Shown: piece after piece, positions 14,734 through 21,703 of the stretch
Numbering within the stretch: the stretch's first letter is position 1
Layout of the letters: each line of letters begins with the position of its first letter
IMG/VR virus record: IMGVR_UViG_3300025057_000050
Span: 1 to 21,703 of that record
DNA length: 21,703 nt
Strand: one strand, 5' to 3'
From: a virus
Translations under genes and position numbers: made by a program
The notes under the pieces: generated by a model
Database searches by the model: none
What the model was told of the DNA's origin: nothing
What the model saw: the letters and a program-made list of their open reading frames with translations, nothing else

Positions 14734-14970
14734 ATGACAGCAAAAAAATTTTTAGAAACTTTTTATGAAGAGCCATTACATATTGCAGATATTTTTGAAA
14801 TGGAGGAAGTCGTTAATGTTATGGAAAGATATGCGTCTATGAAAATAGACGCTTATAAAGAATGCTTTGAGCAATTTATTCCAGTTGATAAATGGGATGA
14901 AGCTACAAAGTTTTTAAGTACCTATAAAGATGGATTAGCAAAAGACTTTGAAAAGAAAGAAAGATTATGA
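14734..14970 (+). CDS. Hypothetical early protein (78 aa)
   Basis: Starts MTAKKFLETFYEEPLHIADI. I chose ATG 14734 over the in-frame TTG at 14728, as ATG is stronger and directly follows the restored end of the previous gene. The protein is helical and acidic, with NVMERYASMKIDAYKECFEQ and KWDEATKFLSTYKDGLAKDF. CpG is very low compared with the late genes. It overlaps the next gene by ATGA. No family recognised; similar short helical proteins are common in Bacteroidetes prophages, but function is not known. Confidence 0.7.
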   Translation: MTAKKFLETFYEEPLHIADIFEMEEVVNVMERYASMKIDAYKECFEQFIPVDKWDEATKFLSTYKDGLAKDFEKKERL

Positions 14971-15161
14971 AACCAAAAGAAAAAGCATTGTCATTACTTG
15001 ACAAAGAACAATTTTTAAGGCAAGTAAAAGCAGAGGCAGAAAAAAGACATTCGTATGAGGGAGGTGGACTAATGGCAAAAATAAAAGTTAATGCAGAACA
15101 ACAAAATTTTATAGAGCCTGCAATGTGGGCTTATGAGTTATTAATTAAAAACATATCATAA
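14967..15161 (+). CDS. Hypothetical early protein (64 aa)
   Basis: A basic, helical protein: KALSLLDKEQFLRQVKAEAE and then KRHSYEGGGLMAKIKVNAEQ, ending AMWAYELLIKNIS. It overlaps the previous gene by ATGA and ends two bases before the next start, so the run is one coupled operon. No recognised domain, Cys pair or membrane segment. Confidence 0.6.
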   Translation: MKPKEKALSLLDKEQFLRQVKAEAEKRHSYEGGGLMAKIKVNAEQQNFIEPAMWAYELLIKNIS

Positions 15162-15162
15162 T

Positions 15163-15333
15163 ATGAGATACGCAAAACAAATATTATTGGATGAATTAAG
15201 GGTATTAAAAAACGCAATTGCATATAGTGATTGGAGCCAGTATAAAGAGGCATTGAAAGTAAGAGAGGAAAAATACAGGGATCTTGAGAGGGCAATAAAA
15301 TTGATTGATAAAACAACGATTGACGCTATTTGA
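15163..15333 (+). CDS. Hypothetical early protein (56 aa)
   Basis: A 57-codon frame from ATG 15163-15165 to TGA 15331-15333. It reads MRYAKQILLDELRVLKNAIA, then YSDWSQYKEALKVREEKYRD, then LERAIKLIDKTTIDAI: a continuous coiled-coil helix, low in CpG like the two genes before it. The following gene begins two bases past its stop. A protein-protein interaction role is likely, but partner and function are unknown. Confidence 0.6.
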   Translation: MRYAKQILLDELRVLKNAIAYSDWSQYKEALKVREEKYRDLERAIKLIDKTTIDAI

Positions 15334-15335
15334 CA

Positions 15336-15521
15336 ATGAACTACAAAGAACTAAAACAACAGAAACGCAGCGAATTATTATTAAAGTTGCGAACCGGTAT
15401 GAGTGTAAGCCGCTTCGAAGTTTACCCGCACCGAAAAGAATTACGTCGAGCGCTTCAAAACGATTCGGAAGCGTTGGAACGTTTGGAATTTATGGTTGAA
15501 TCGGTTGAGAATACAATTTAA
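15336..15521 (+). CDS. Hypothetical early protein (61 aa)
   Basis: Starts MNYKELKQQKRSELLLKLRT; ATG 15336 preferred to the in-frame TTG at 15330 that overlaps the previous stop. A basic helical protein with GMSVSRFEVYPHRKELRRAL that could form a compact helix-turn-helix, ending ERLEFMVESVENTI. CpG content is higher than in the block before it, marking a compositional change at about 15335. Possibly DNA-binding, not shown. Confidence 0.6.
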   Translation: MNYKELKQQKRSELLLKLRTGMSVSRFEVYPHRKELRRALQNDSEALERLEFMVESVENTI

Positions 15522-15531
15522 ATTTATAGAT

Positions 15532-15825
15532 ATGGAAGCAATAAAAAACGACATCGCGAAACGCGTTGCAAAACTAGAAGACAGAATCATTCAATTTGAA
15601 AACCCGGAGCGAATCGCCGCGACTAATTTACTTGAAGAACTGGCCGGATCGATTGACTTCATGCAAAGAAAAGTTCGTAAACAACTGGAAGACGTTCGCT
15701 TTTACCAAGAATCAGGTCTTTCGACCGTTTCGAATATGCGTTATAAGGATTGGACCGTTTCGAAAGCTGCATTGACAAGGCTGCAAGATCGTTATCGTAA
15801 AGTATTGGGTTTGTTGGGTTCGTGA
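15532..15825 (+). CDS. Hypothetical early protein (97 aa)
   Basis: The frame extends upstream to 15496, but ATG 15532 is the likely start because the earlier start would overlap the previous gene. MEAIKNDIAKRVAKLEDRII is a helix. After it come LLEELAGSIDFMQRKVRKQL, an aromatic middle, and KAALTRLQDRYRKVLGLLGS. All helical, basic, with no cysteine. It overlaps the next start by one base (TGATG). Shape suggests a small DNA- or protein-binding protein; no family recognised. Confidence 0.65.
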   Translation: MEAIKNDIAKRVAKLEDRIIQFENPERIAATNLLEELAGSIDFMQRKVRKQLEDVRFYQESGLSTVSNMRYKDWTVSKAALTRLQDRYRKVLGLLGS

Positions 15826-16028
15826 TGAATAGTAAAGAAATAATACTTGAAAGCCGGGTTTCTGAACTTGAAGAAGAAATCGGAAAACTCCGGAAAGGAT
15901 TGACCGTTTCAAGACTTCGCGAAAATGGCGTTATAGCTTGCCAACACAAACAACATTGGAGAACATTGCAAGAAGATGGCACTATTAAAAAAGTTTGCTG
16001 TAAATGCAATAAAAAATTAAAATCATGA
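15825..16028 (+). CDS. Small Cys/His-rich protein (67 aa)
   Basis: MNSKEIILESRVSELEEEIG is a short coiled coil, followed by a possible metal-binding part: C39, H41, H44, then C58, C59 and C61 (CQHKQHW and VCCKCNKK). The spacing resembles a small treble-clef or zinc knuckle domain, though not an exact known pattern. The start ATG 15825 shares a base with the previous stop, and its own end overlaps the lipoprotein start by ATGA. Possible early regulator or inhibitor, inferred. Confidence 0.6.
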   Translation: MNSKEIILESRVSELEEEIGKLRKGLTVSRLRENGVIACQHKQHWRTLQEDGTIKKVCCKCNKKLKS

Positions 16029-16282
16029 AGAAGTTTAAAATTGTTTTTTATTTATTGTTAGTTGTTTTGTTTAATAGTTGCTCAAGTGACGTAAGATTAT
16101 CAAATGCGCAATGCCCCGTTATTATGATTGCTGAAATGGAAATGCAGATTGATGTTCACAATGGCGGTATTTTATTACAATGTGGTGATGGTGAAATTAT
16201 AGAAAGCACTTGCGCATCTTTTTTTGGCGCATCTATTTCAAACACTTATAATGTTGGTGATACTATTATACATTGCAACTAA
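16025..16282 (+). CDS. Small lipoprotein (85 aa)
   Basis: MKKFKIVFYLLLVVLFNSCS is a lipoprotein signal peptide: basic start, hydrophobic core and lipobox LFNSC with C19 as the lipidated residue. The mature ~67 residues carry four Cys (QC, LQC, STC, HC) that may form disulfides in the periplasm or outer-membrane space. The gene ends the early plus-strand cassette and overlaps the previous gene by ATGA. Phage lipoproteins often act in superinfection exclusion by blocking receptor or DNA injection. This is inference from type and position; no family is recognised. Confidence 0.75.
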   Translation: MKKFKIVFYLLLVVLFNSCSSDVRLSNAQCPVIMIAEMEMQIDVHNGGILLQCGDGEIIESTCASFFGASISNTYNVGDTIIHCN

Positions 16283-16286
16283 CAAC

Positions 16287-16338
16287 TTTATAAACGAGCC
16301 TTCACAACTGCGTGAGGAAAGAACGTTGCGTTTATAAA
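16287..16338 (+). ncRNA. Structured element at the end of the early operon
   Basis: TTTATAAACG (16287-16296) pairs perfectly with CGTTTATAAA (16329-16338), a 10-bp outer stem. Within it CTTCAC (16300-16305) pairs with GTGAGG (16312-16317) with one G-U. The element starts four bases past the lipoprotein stop and precedes a terminator. It could be a 3' end processed RNA, an sRNA or a protective hairpin. I compared it with hammerhead and RNase P cores and saw no full match. Confidence 0.45.
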
Positions 16339-16351
16339 TCTCTTATCAAAT

Positions 16352-16382
16352 AGACCGTTTCGTTTTGATTCGGTCTTTTTTT
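16352..16382 (+). terminator. Intrinsic terminator of the early cassette
   Basis: AGACCG (16352-16357) and CGGTCT (16371-16376) pair, followed by seven T (16376-16382). It lies between convergent genes and overlaps the stop codon of the VRR-NUC gene on the other strand. Confidence 0.8.
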
Positions 16383-16746
16383 ATTCGTACCCAAGCGCAG
16401 CCAAAACGCGCTGAATCGTTTCGTCAACCCCTTCGGTTGACCTGGCCAGCATATAAACGAATCCGTTTTGTTCAACTTTGTTTTGGAATATCTTTTGCGC
16501 CGGTTGTTGCGTTCCTTTTCCGGTTTTAAGTTCCAGGAATACAATTCGACCGTTTCCAATAACGGTTAAATCTGAAATTCCTTTTCGCATTCCTTTCGCT
16601 TTCAATTCTCGAATCTTTCCGAAGTCTTTTCGTTCTTCCCCTCCGAATTCAACCGCGTAAACAAAAAGGCCGGGACGTTCTAGTTCCAGCCTTGAAAGTT
16701 TATAGAATAAGTTTATTTGGAATTGTGTTTCTTCGTTTTTTCGCAT
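16381..16746 (-). CDS. VRR-NUC domain nuclease (121 aa)
   Basis: A single-domain member of the VRR-NUC (PD-(D/E)xK) family, often found in phage replication modules and thought to resolve or cut branched DNA. Visible pieces are NEETQFQINLFYKL (E6 likely part of the site), MRKGISDLTVI (D59), IVFLELKTGKG (E72, K74) and the conserved QQPAQKIFQNKVEQNGF. The length is normal for stand-alone phage forms. It follows an intrinsic terminator after the primase-helicase gene, so it may have reduced expression or its own promoter. Confidence 0.88.
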   Translation of the reverse strand: MRKNEETQFQINLFYKLSRLELERPGLFVYAVEFGGEERKDFGKIRELKAKGMRKGISDLTVIGNGRIVFLELKTGKGTQQPAQKIFQNKVEQNGFVYMLARSTEGVDETIQRVLAALGYE

Positions 16747-16757
16747 TGGGCGAAGAT

Positions 16758-16784
16758 AAAAAAAAGCCGCGTAATTGTGCGGCT
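16758..16784 (-). terminator. Intrinsic terminator after primase-helicase gene
   Basis: On the minus strand AGCCGC-ACAATTAC-GCGGCT has a 6-bp GC-rich stem followed by an eight-T tract. It lies six bases past the primase-helicase stop. Confidence 0.85.
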
Positions 16785-16790
16785 GATTCT

Positions 16791-19292
16791 TTAAAATGGT
16801 AATGTTTCCGGTTCGTTGTCTTTTTCTTTCGGACTACCGAACAAATTGACGCGTTCTTTAATTCCGTGACCTCTTGAAACGACCTTTGATTTTTCAAAGT
16901 GAATTTTGTTGTGTTCGCAGTATTCTTCAATCGCTTTCAGAATCTTATTTTTCGAAGGTCTATATTTAAATTGAATGTCGTTTTCATTATAGTAATTTGT
17001 TAAGCTTTCCAAAAACTCTTTTGAACCGACTTCGTGTTTTTCAATCCAAGTCGGAAGAAGTTCGGCGATTAATTCGACAATTACCGTTCCGTAAACCATT
17101 TTGAATTGTTTCTTCCAACCGTCGCCGCTTAATTCTGTGGCTTTTAATTTCAATCCGCCTTTTAACCAAAGTTGAATCGATTCGCAAAGAAGCGTATCAA
17201 AGTCGGCCCATTCTTTTGCGCCCCAGCCTTTCGGAAAATGCGCGTTGTAATATCCGTCAATTCCTCCGTTTTTGCTGAAGAAGTCCGAGAATTCAAGCGG
17301 AATTAAACGTCTTTTGATTCCTCCGTCTTTTACTTCGTATGAATAGTTTGTTTGAAGAATTATTTTCGGCGCGTCTTCGACCGGTATGTCGATAACGTCC
17401 TTAAATAGTTTCTTTAATTTGAACGAACCGGTTGAAATTTCCTTCAGGAATTCAAAAGGGAATGTTTTCGGAATGTCTGAAATCGTAAAAACTTTTTCCC
17501 CGTTCCAGGACTGAAACGCTTTTTCATCGAACGACATTTGCGCCCCGTTTGTGTTTCCGTACGTTGTGATTTCTTTTAACATACTACAAAAAACGTTCTT
17601 CCCGCTTCCTCCCCCGTCCGTTGGATCAAGCGCTTTTTCAGTTAGTAAAACAAAATAACCGGTTGTTTCGTCTTTCCATTCGTGCGAAAGGTAACCGAGA
17701 ATTTTTTTTGTGTAATCGTTCAGACCGCAAGCCTTTTGCAAAAAATCCGAATACATTTCAGGTTTTTTCGAAATCTTAAATTCCCGGTTCTTTATGTTAT
17801 CAGCAAAAATAAGTTGATCGAATTCGTCGTAACTTTCCAAGTCGATTGAATCGGCCGTGATATGAACAACGCCGTTTTTGTAAAGTTTAAACGAATTGTA
17901 TTTGTCGTCAGAAAGAATTAAATCTTTCGAAACAATTTCCAAACGGTTGATTGTGAAATCGGTTGATTTTTGGAAGAACGATTCTGTCGCGTCAACAATT
18001 TCGGTGTAAACGTCTTCATCTTCCGAAAAAATGTAATCGACCAAAGTATCTTGAAACTCGCGAACGCTTTGTTTGTGCAAGAATTTACCTTCTTTAATTC
18101 TGTAAAGTTCGCCGTTTTCCCCTAAGATTCGAAACCCTAATTCGTTGGCAACATTTACCAATTTGCCGCGACTGATTACGATTCCGTCTTGCTTGTTGAA
18201 CTTCCAAAACTCCCCGAAAGGAATATCCGAAGTCATTTTTTCAATTACTTCCTGATAAGCTGCTTTTCCTTGTTCGGAAAAATTCGGCATCGGTGGACTC
18301 TTTCTTTCCGCTAATTGGCGCGCTCTTTTAATTTCAGCCACCGAGTCGGCACGACCGAAGCCGTTTTCAACTAACCAACGGTAAAGTTCTTTACCGGTCC
18401 AACCGTTGATTGTCTGAACAAGTGAACACGGCGAATAATTGCAATTCTGTTCAAGTCTTGCGTCTGAAGATGTAAAAATGTGATAAGAACGTTTGTCTTT
18501 AATAAACGAAGCCGAAACGCCGCCTTTTTTATCCGGTCGCGTGTAGTGGATGAACTGCGAGTTCGAACCGTCATATTTCCAGCCGTACTGTTCAATAACT
18601 TTTTCGCCTTCTTGCGAATTGTTAAAGTCTTCAAACGGATTGGTTGAGTAATAACGGTCTTCGCGTTGTGTTTTCGAAACACGTTCTTTTTTAACTTTCT
18701 TCTTTTCGTTAATGTCTTCAATAATTGCAAGAAGAACGGCAACTTCGTTTGAATTCAAAATCGGAATTTCAACGTCTTTAACGATTGAATAACCTTCGGA
18801 CGGTGGACAAACAATGATCCCGCCTTCCCCTTTCAATTCGATTCCGGCTTCTTTTTCCCCGTCTTTGTATGCTAATTTTTTGGATCTTAACAATTCTTGT
18901 TCCTCCGACTGGCTGAATAAAATATGATAGCCGCCGGACTGGGTTTTATGAATTCTTAATTTGTCCCAAAGTTCCGGGTACATTTCGCGAAGCGCTGCGA
19001 AAAGTTTGTGTTCAACCCCTTCCCAATGCTTATTATCGATGTCAATCGCAACGGTACGGCGTGAAATTTGCCCCAAAACGATAGCAATCCATGACGTGCG
19101 GGACGCTTCGTAAATTTCATAGAATTGCGAAACTTTGATTCTGTTTGATTGCCATTTCTTCCAACCGAAGAACGGCGACTTTTTCGGAAGTGTCTTTGTT
19201 TCGGTCACTTCGTCACGGTCACGAACTGGGATAACGTTTATTCCTTGTTCGATTAGTTTACTAGCTTCTTTTATTACCTTTTCGTGTGTCAT
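16791..19292 (-). CDS. Primase-polymerase / D5-like replicative helicase
   Basis: An 833-residue fusion that primes and unwinds phage DNA. The N-terminal ~200 residues are a PrimPol (archaeo-eukaryotic primase) domain: GWKKWQSNRI, VAIDIDNKHW (D84, D86) and SGGYHILFS (H123), followed by IELKGEGGIIVCPPS. The C-terminal part is a superfamily 3 / D5-type helicase. Walker A is GGGSGKN (560-566), with VFTISDIPK (Walker B region, D606) and the arginine pair GGIKRRLIPLEF (R661, R662). A Shine-Dalgarno-like GGAGG lies eight bases before the ATG, unusual for this genome. It overlaps the 56-aa gene by ATGA. Confidence 0.93.
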   Translation of the reverse strand: MTHEKVIKEASKLIEQGINVIPVRDRDEVTETKTLPKKSPFFGWKKWQSNRIKVSQFYEIYEASRTSWIAIVLGQISRRTVAIDIDNKHWEGVEHKLFAALREMYPELWDKLRIHKTQSGGYHILFSQSEEQELLRSKKLAYKDGEKEAGIELKGEGGIIVCPPSEGYSIVKDVEIPILNSNEVAVLLAIIEDINEKKKVKKERVSKTQREDRYYSTNPFEDFNNSQEGEKVIEQYGWKYDGSNSQFIHYTRPDKKGGVSASFIKDKRSYHIFTSSDARLEQNCNYSPCSLVQTINGWTGKELYRWLVENGFGRADSVAEIKRARQLAERKSPPMPNFSEQGKAAYQEVIEKMTSDIPFGEFWKFNKQDGIVISRGKLVNVANELGFRILGENGELYRIKEGKFLHKQSVREFQDTLVDYIFSEDEDVYTEIVDATESFFQKSTDFTINRLEIVSKDLILSDDKYNSFKLYKNGVVHITADSIDLESYDEFDQLIFADNIKNREFKISKKPEMYSDFLQKACGLNDYTKKILGYLSHEWKDETTGYFVLLTEKALDPTDGGGSGKNVFCSMLKEITTYGNTNGAQMSFDEKAFQSWNGEKVFTISDIPKTFPFEFLKEISTGSFKLKKLFKDVIDIPVEDAPKIILQTNYSYEVKDGGIKRRLIPLEFSDFFSKNGGIDGYYNAHFPKGWGAKEWADFDTLLCESIQLWLKGGLKLKATELSGDGWKKQFKMVYGTVIVELIAELLPTWIEKHEVGSKEFLESLTNYYNENDIQFKYRPSKNKILKAIEEYCEHNKIHFEKSKVVSRGHGIKERVNLFGSPKEKDNEPETLPF

Positions 19293-19459
19293 ATTATTTC
19301 CTCCAAATTTAATTCAATGTCTGTTTGTTTTAAAGTGATTGCGAACTTTTCGTTGATAGTCACTTTCGGACCGATTCGTCCGTTGTTCAGCTTTCGCGCT
19401 TCTTTGATTATTAATTGACCGTTTCTTATTTCTAGTTGTGTAATTCTGATTTCGGTCAT
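19289..19459 (-). CDS. Small protein coupled to primase-helicase (56 aa)
   Basis: MTEIRITQLEIRNGQLIIKE starts at ATG 19457-19459, one base after the stop of the methyltransferase. It ends NLEEII with TGA at 19289-19291, overlapping the ATG of the primase-helicase. The last codons contain that gene's ribosome binding site (TTTGGAGGAAATAAT), so translation of this frame would open the site for the next gene. It looks like a small beta-strand protein; no family recognised. Coding is supported by tight spacing on both sides. Confidence 0.7.
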   Translation of the reverse strand: MTEIRITQLEIRNGQLIIKEARKLNNGRIGPKVTINEKFAITLKQTDIELNLEEII

Positions 19460-19460
19460 G

Positions 19461-20171
19461 TTAAAAAAGTCGTTGTTGTGCCGAGTGTTGTTTAAATCGT
19501 TTCATTGCGGCTTCGAAATAGTCTTTGTCTAATTCGCAAGCGGTTAAGTCAAAACCTAAGTTGTGACAAGCGATTGCGATTGAGCCGCTACCTAAGTGAG
19601 TGTCGAGGATTTTAACGTCTGAATTTCGGCAATCCGAACAAAGTTCGCGTTCTTGCTCTGAATGTTTATGATTGCATTTTCTTTGCGCGTAGTTTATTAA
19701 TAACCATTCGTAAAGCTTGACGGGTTTTTGTGTTGGATGGATTTTATCTCCGGTTGAGCTTTTCCCCTCTAAATTTCCGTAATATCTATAATCGAATTGT
19801 TTCGCAACTTTATCGAATGAAGTCCAAGCTAATTCGCCATCGGCAAAATTTGGAACGGGATTTCCTTTGTGCCAATAAATAAAACCCTTTCCGCCATAAT
19901 TCCAAATAAAAGGAAAGTAATTTCCACCCCAAACAATTTGGTTTTTTGAAACTCTGAACAGTTCGTTAAAATATTCTTCGTTTGGAATTCCTTCATCCCA
20001 ATTGCCCTTTTTGTACTGATTACTTATATACTTTTCGCCATTTGAAGCGGTTGAAAACCTATTATACTTCGCGAAATCTAATCCATACGGCGGGTCGACA
20101 ATCGCAAGGTCGAAATAGTTATCCGTATACCTCGCCATTAATTCCATGTTGTCTTCGTTCGTTATTTTCAT
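19461..20171 (-). CDS. DNA adenine/cytosine-N4 methyltransferase
   Basis: 236 residues, beta-class order: catalytic motif IVDPPYG (DPPY, 26-29) near the start, then SAM-binding motif I late (ILDTHLGSGS, 188-197), with KIHPTQKPVKLYEWL and CELDKDYFEAA (motif X/II region). It methylates exocyclic amino groups (N6-adenine or N4-cytosine); DPPY fits N6-adenine best. Residues 166-181 hold an unusual insert, CNHKHSEQERELCSDC, a possible zinc site between the catalytic and SAM parts. No restriction enzyme is next to it, so an orphan, self-protecting modification is likely. Its start overlaps the helicase stop by ATGA. Confidence 0.92.
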   Translation of the reverse strand: MKITNEDNMELMARYTDNYFDLAIVDPPYGLDFAKYNRFSTASNGEKYISNQYKKGNWDEGIPNEEYFNELFRVSKNQIVWGGNYFPFIWNYGGKGFIYWHKGNPVPNFADGELAWTSFDKVAKQFDYRYYGNLEGKSSTGDKIHPTQKPVKLYEWLLINYAQRKCNHKHSEQERELCSDCRNSDVKILDTHLGSGSIAIACHNLGFDLTACELDKDYFEAAMKRFKQHSAQQRLF

Positions 20172-21622
20172 CGTATTAAAATATCATTAAATTTCAAATT
20201 CGTATTCGCTTCGTTGTGACGTAAAAATCCGTTTTTGTAGCCGCACAATTTAGCAAAATTTTTCAAATAATCTTCGCCTTTTGCCCTTGCAATTCGCAAA
20301 CAATATTGTTTTTTCCCGCTAAACTCCCGGTAAATAAACAATTCGGATTCCTCCAGTTCCGAAATTCTTTTTCCTCGAATTCCGTTGAATTTGTCGGTTA
20401 ATTCCTTCAAAACGGTTTCGGGTTCTTCCTCCGGTTTTTTAACCTCCTGGAATTTATGGCCGCAGCTCGGACAAACAAGTTCAGCACGTTCGCACATAAA
20501 CCCGCAATCGGGACAATCGCGCAAATCGGACATTTCCAATTTTTGTCGAGGCGGTTTTTTATCGCACCAAAGTTTGTCCCATTCTCGGTCGGTAATCCAT
20601 AGACCGTGACGTTTCGCGTTTTCCCCGTAATCAATTACAGTGAATCGGTCTTTTCCTTCAGCGATACGCGAACCACGTCCAACCATTTGCAAATAAAGCG
20701 GAAGCGAAGTTGTCGCCCGGTTCAAAATTACTAAATCAATCGAAGGAAAATCGAATCCCTTTGTCAACATTCCAACCGAAACGCAAACGTTGACGTCTGA
20801 ACTCGTTTTGAATTGGTGCATATCAAAGGCCGCCGATTCGCTTTTCGAATGAATTGAAACCGCTTTGAAGCCTAAACCATTGAGCGCGGCGGTTGTGTTG
20901 TCGGAGTGTTCAACGTTTGAACAAAAAATGATCGCTTTCTTAAATTTGAATTTCTTCAAGTCGTCAAAAATACCGTTGTAAACTTTTGCCGTTTCGAAAA
21001 TTTCGCGTTGCTGCTGCTGATCGTATTCGCCCCCTTTTATTTTTAATTGGTCCACCCCTTCAACAACACGGGCGAAATGGTAATATGGCGACAAATATCC
21101 GTTTTCAACTAACCAAGACGGCTGCTTTCCGATTGAAATATCGTTGTAAATTTCGGTCAAGTGTTTTGCCTCCTTCCATCGCGGCGTTGCCGTGAATCCA
21201 ATTATAAAAGAATTCAACAACCTTTTCAAAACTTTCGTTGACGTTCCGATATGGGCTTCATCATTGATAACAATTAAATTCTTTCCGAGCGCTTCGAATT
21301 GGTCCAATATTGCTTTGCGTCGTGCTAATGTTTGAGCCATTCCAACGTAAACTTCGCCTGAATAAACGAACAATTCTTTTATTCCGGCTTTGATTTCCAC
21401 CACTTCCGAAAATTCTTCAGTGATTTGTTCAAATATCTTTCGCGACTCTGTCAGAATTAAAACGGCCTTCCCTTTTTTAATTGCTTGGTGTGTTATCCAA
21501 ACAAAGGTTTTCGTCTTTCCTGAACCAGTAGCGGCGCACGCAATTACCCGCCCGGACTGGGCGAGTTTTCGCGATACGTCTTTCGCCAATTCTTCTTGGT
21601 ATGGACGAAGTTTAAAATTCAT
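20168..21622 (-). CDS. Superfamily 2 DEAH helicase with zinc ribbon
   Basis: 484 residues. Motif I ATGSGKT (31-37), motif II DEAH (121-124), motif III GFTATPRW (~142-149), a C-terminal RecA lobe with KAIIFCSNVEHS and VSVGMLTKGFDFP, and motif VI QMVGRGSR (312-319). A four-Cys ribbon follows: CPDCGFMC (370-377) and CPSCGHKF (384-391). No nuclease motif is seen, so it is not a full type III Res subunit. It probably acts in recombination-dependent replication, like phage DNA-unwinding helicases. It overlaps the SSB gene by 11 bases and the methyltransferase by four. Confidence 0.93.
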   Translation of the reverse strand: MNFKLRPYQEELAKDVSRKLAQSGRVIACAATGSGKTKTFVWITHQAIKKGKAVLILTESRKIFEQITEEFSEVVEIKAGIKELFVYSGEVYVGMAQTLARRKAILDQFEALGKNLIVINDEAHIGTSTKVLKRLLNSFIIGFTATPRWKEAKHLTEIYNDISIGKQPSWLVENGYLSPYYHFARVVEGVDQLKIKGGEYDQQQQREIFETAKVYNGIFDDLKKFKFKKAIIFCSNVEHSDNTTAALNGLGFKAVSIHSKSESAAFDMHQFKTSSDVNVCVSVGMLTKGFDFPSIDLVILNRATTSLPLYLQMVGRGSRIAEGKDRFTVIDYGENAKRHGLWITDREWDKLWCDKKPPRQKLEMSDLRDCPDCGFMCERAELVCPSCGHKFQEVKKPEEEPETVLKELTDKFNGIRGKRISELEESELFIYREFSGKKQYCLRIARAKGEDYLKNFAKLCGYKNGFLRHNEANTNLKFNDILIR

Positions 21623-21703
21623 CTTTTGGCTTTGAATCTAACATTTGAAAATTAATAACCTGAATGTCCGTTGCGTAACGTGTTTGTCCGTCCTTTTCGT
21701 AAC
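21612..21703 (-). CDS. ssb: Single-stranded DNA-binding protein, C-terminal end only
   Basis: Twenty-nine residues are visible: YEKDGQTRYATDIQV, then INFQMLDSKPKDEF and a TAA stop at 21612-21614. The sequence matches the end of the OB-fold of bacterial SSB (the strand after KDGQTRY, then MLDSK), followed by a short acidic end (DEF) that may recruit partner proteins, as SSB tails do. The tail is very short for an SSB. It overlaps the helicase start by 11 bases. Most of the gene lies beyond the right edge. Confidence 0.8.
   Translation of the reverse strand, partial: YEKDGQTRYATDIQVINFQMLDSKPKDEF

Noticed and set aside
16287-16338. Self-cleaving ribozyme (hammerhead) or RNase P-like RNA
   Set aside because: GAGGAAAG is present, but there is no CUGAUGA core, no matching stem order and no wider P-RNA structure.
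20168-21622. Type III restriction Res subunit
   Set aside because: Length and motifs fit a helicase with a zinc ribbon; no PD-(D/E)xK nuclease motif follows, and the neighbours are replication genes.

Overview
The window is a segment of a tailed-phage or prophage genome from a Bacteroidetes host, most likely a Flavobacterium-like one. It carries an HK97-type head module, a long tape measure that implies a siphovirus-like tail, and a replication module. The host guess rests on AT-rich sequence, few Shine-Dalgarno sites, a perfect TAnnTTTG -7 box (13840-13847) and the protein style. No integrase, repressor, lysis gene, tRNA or CRISPR array is visible, so lifestyle cannot be decided.

Layout. 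(a) 1-13298, minus strand: the late operon, read from right to left. Order is an 88-aa unknown, an HNH endonuclease, terS, a membrane protein, terL, portal, prohead protease, major capsid protein, a 58-aa protein, two connector-type proteins, the tail tube, three small tail genes, and a tape measure that runs off the left edge. Three intrinsic terminators sit inside this operon, after the capsid gene, after the 58-aa gene and after the 74-aa tail gene. They probably set stoichiometry by partial read-through. (b) 13299-13937: a divergent control region with repeated GTTACAAAA-type motifs, a promoter and a possibly pseudoknotted leader RNA. (c) 13938-16282, plus strand: a cassette of short, mostly unrecognised genes of early-gene type. 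It includes one probable frameshifted gene and a lipoprotein, and ends in a hairpin and a terminator at 16352-16382. (d) 16381-21703, minus strand, convergent with (c): replication genes. Read from the right edge these are the end of SSB, a superfamily 2 helicase with a zinc ribbon, a DNA methyltransferase, a 56-aa protein, a primase-polymerase/helicase and a VRR-NUC nuclease.

How the parts work together: module (d) copies and modifies the genome, (a) packages it and builds the particle, and (c) probably acts early on the host. Region (b) drives at least (c) and may hold an origin, operator or packaging site.

The points most worth checking are: a leader micro-ORF ending in a U UUU UUA slippery site in phase with the first early gene; a low-CpG island covering the HNH gene and the N-terminal half of terS; a beta-rich module present on both sides of one gene boundary in two connector proteins; and a one-base frameshift in an early coiled-coil gene. 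I did not find a clearly new multi-gene system. The leader RNA of the early operon is the best candidate for undescribed biology.
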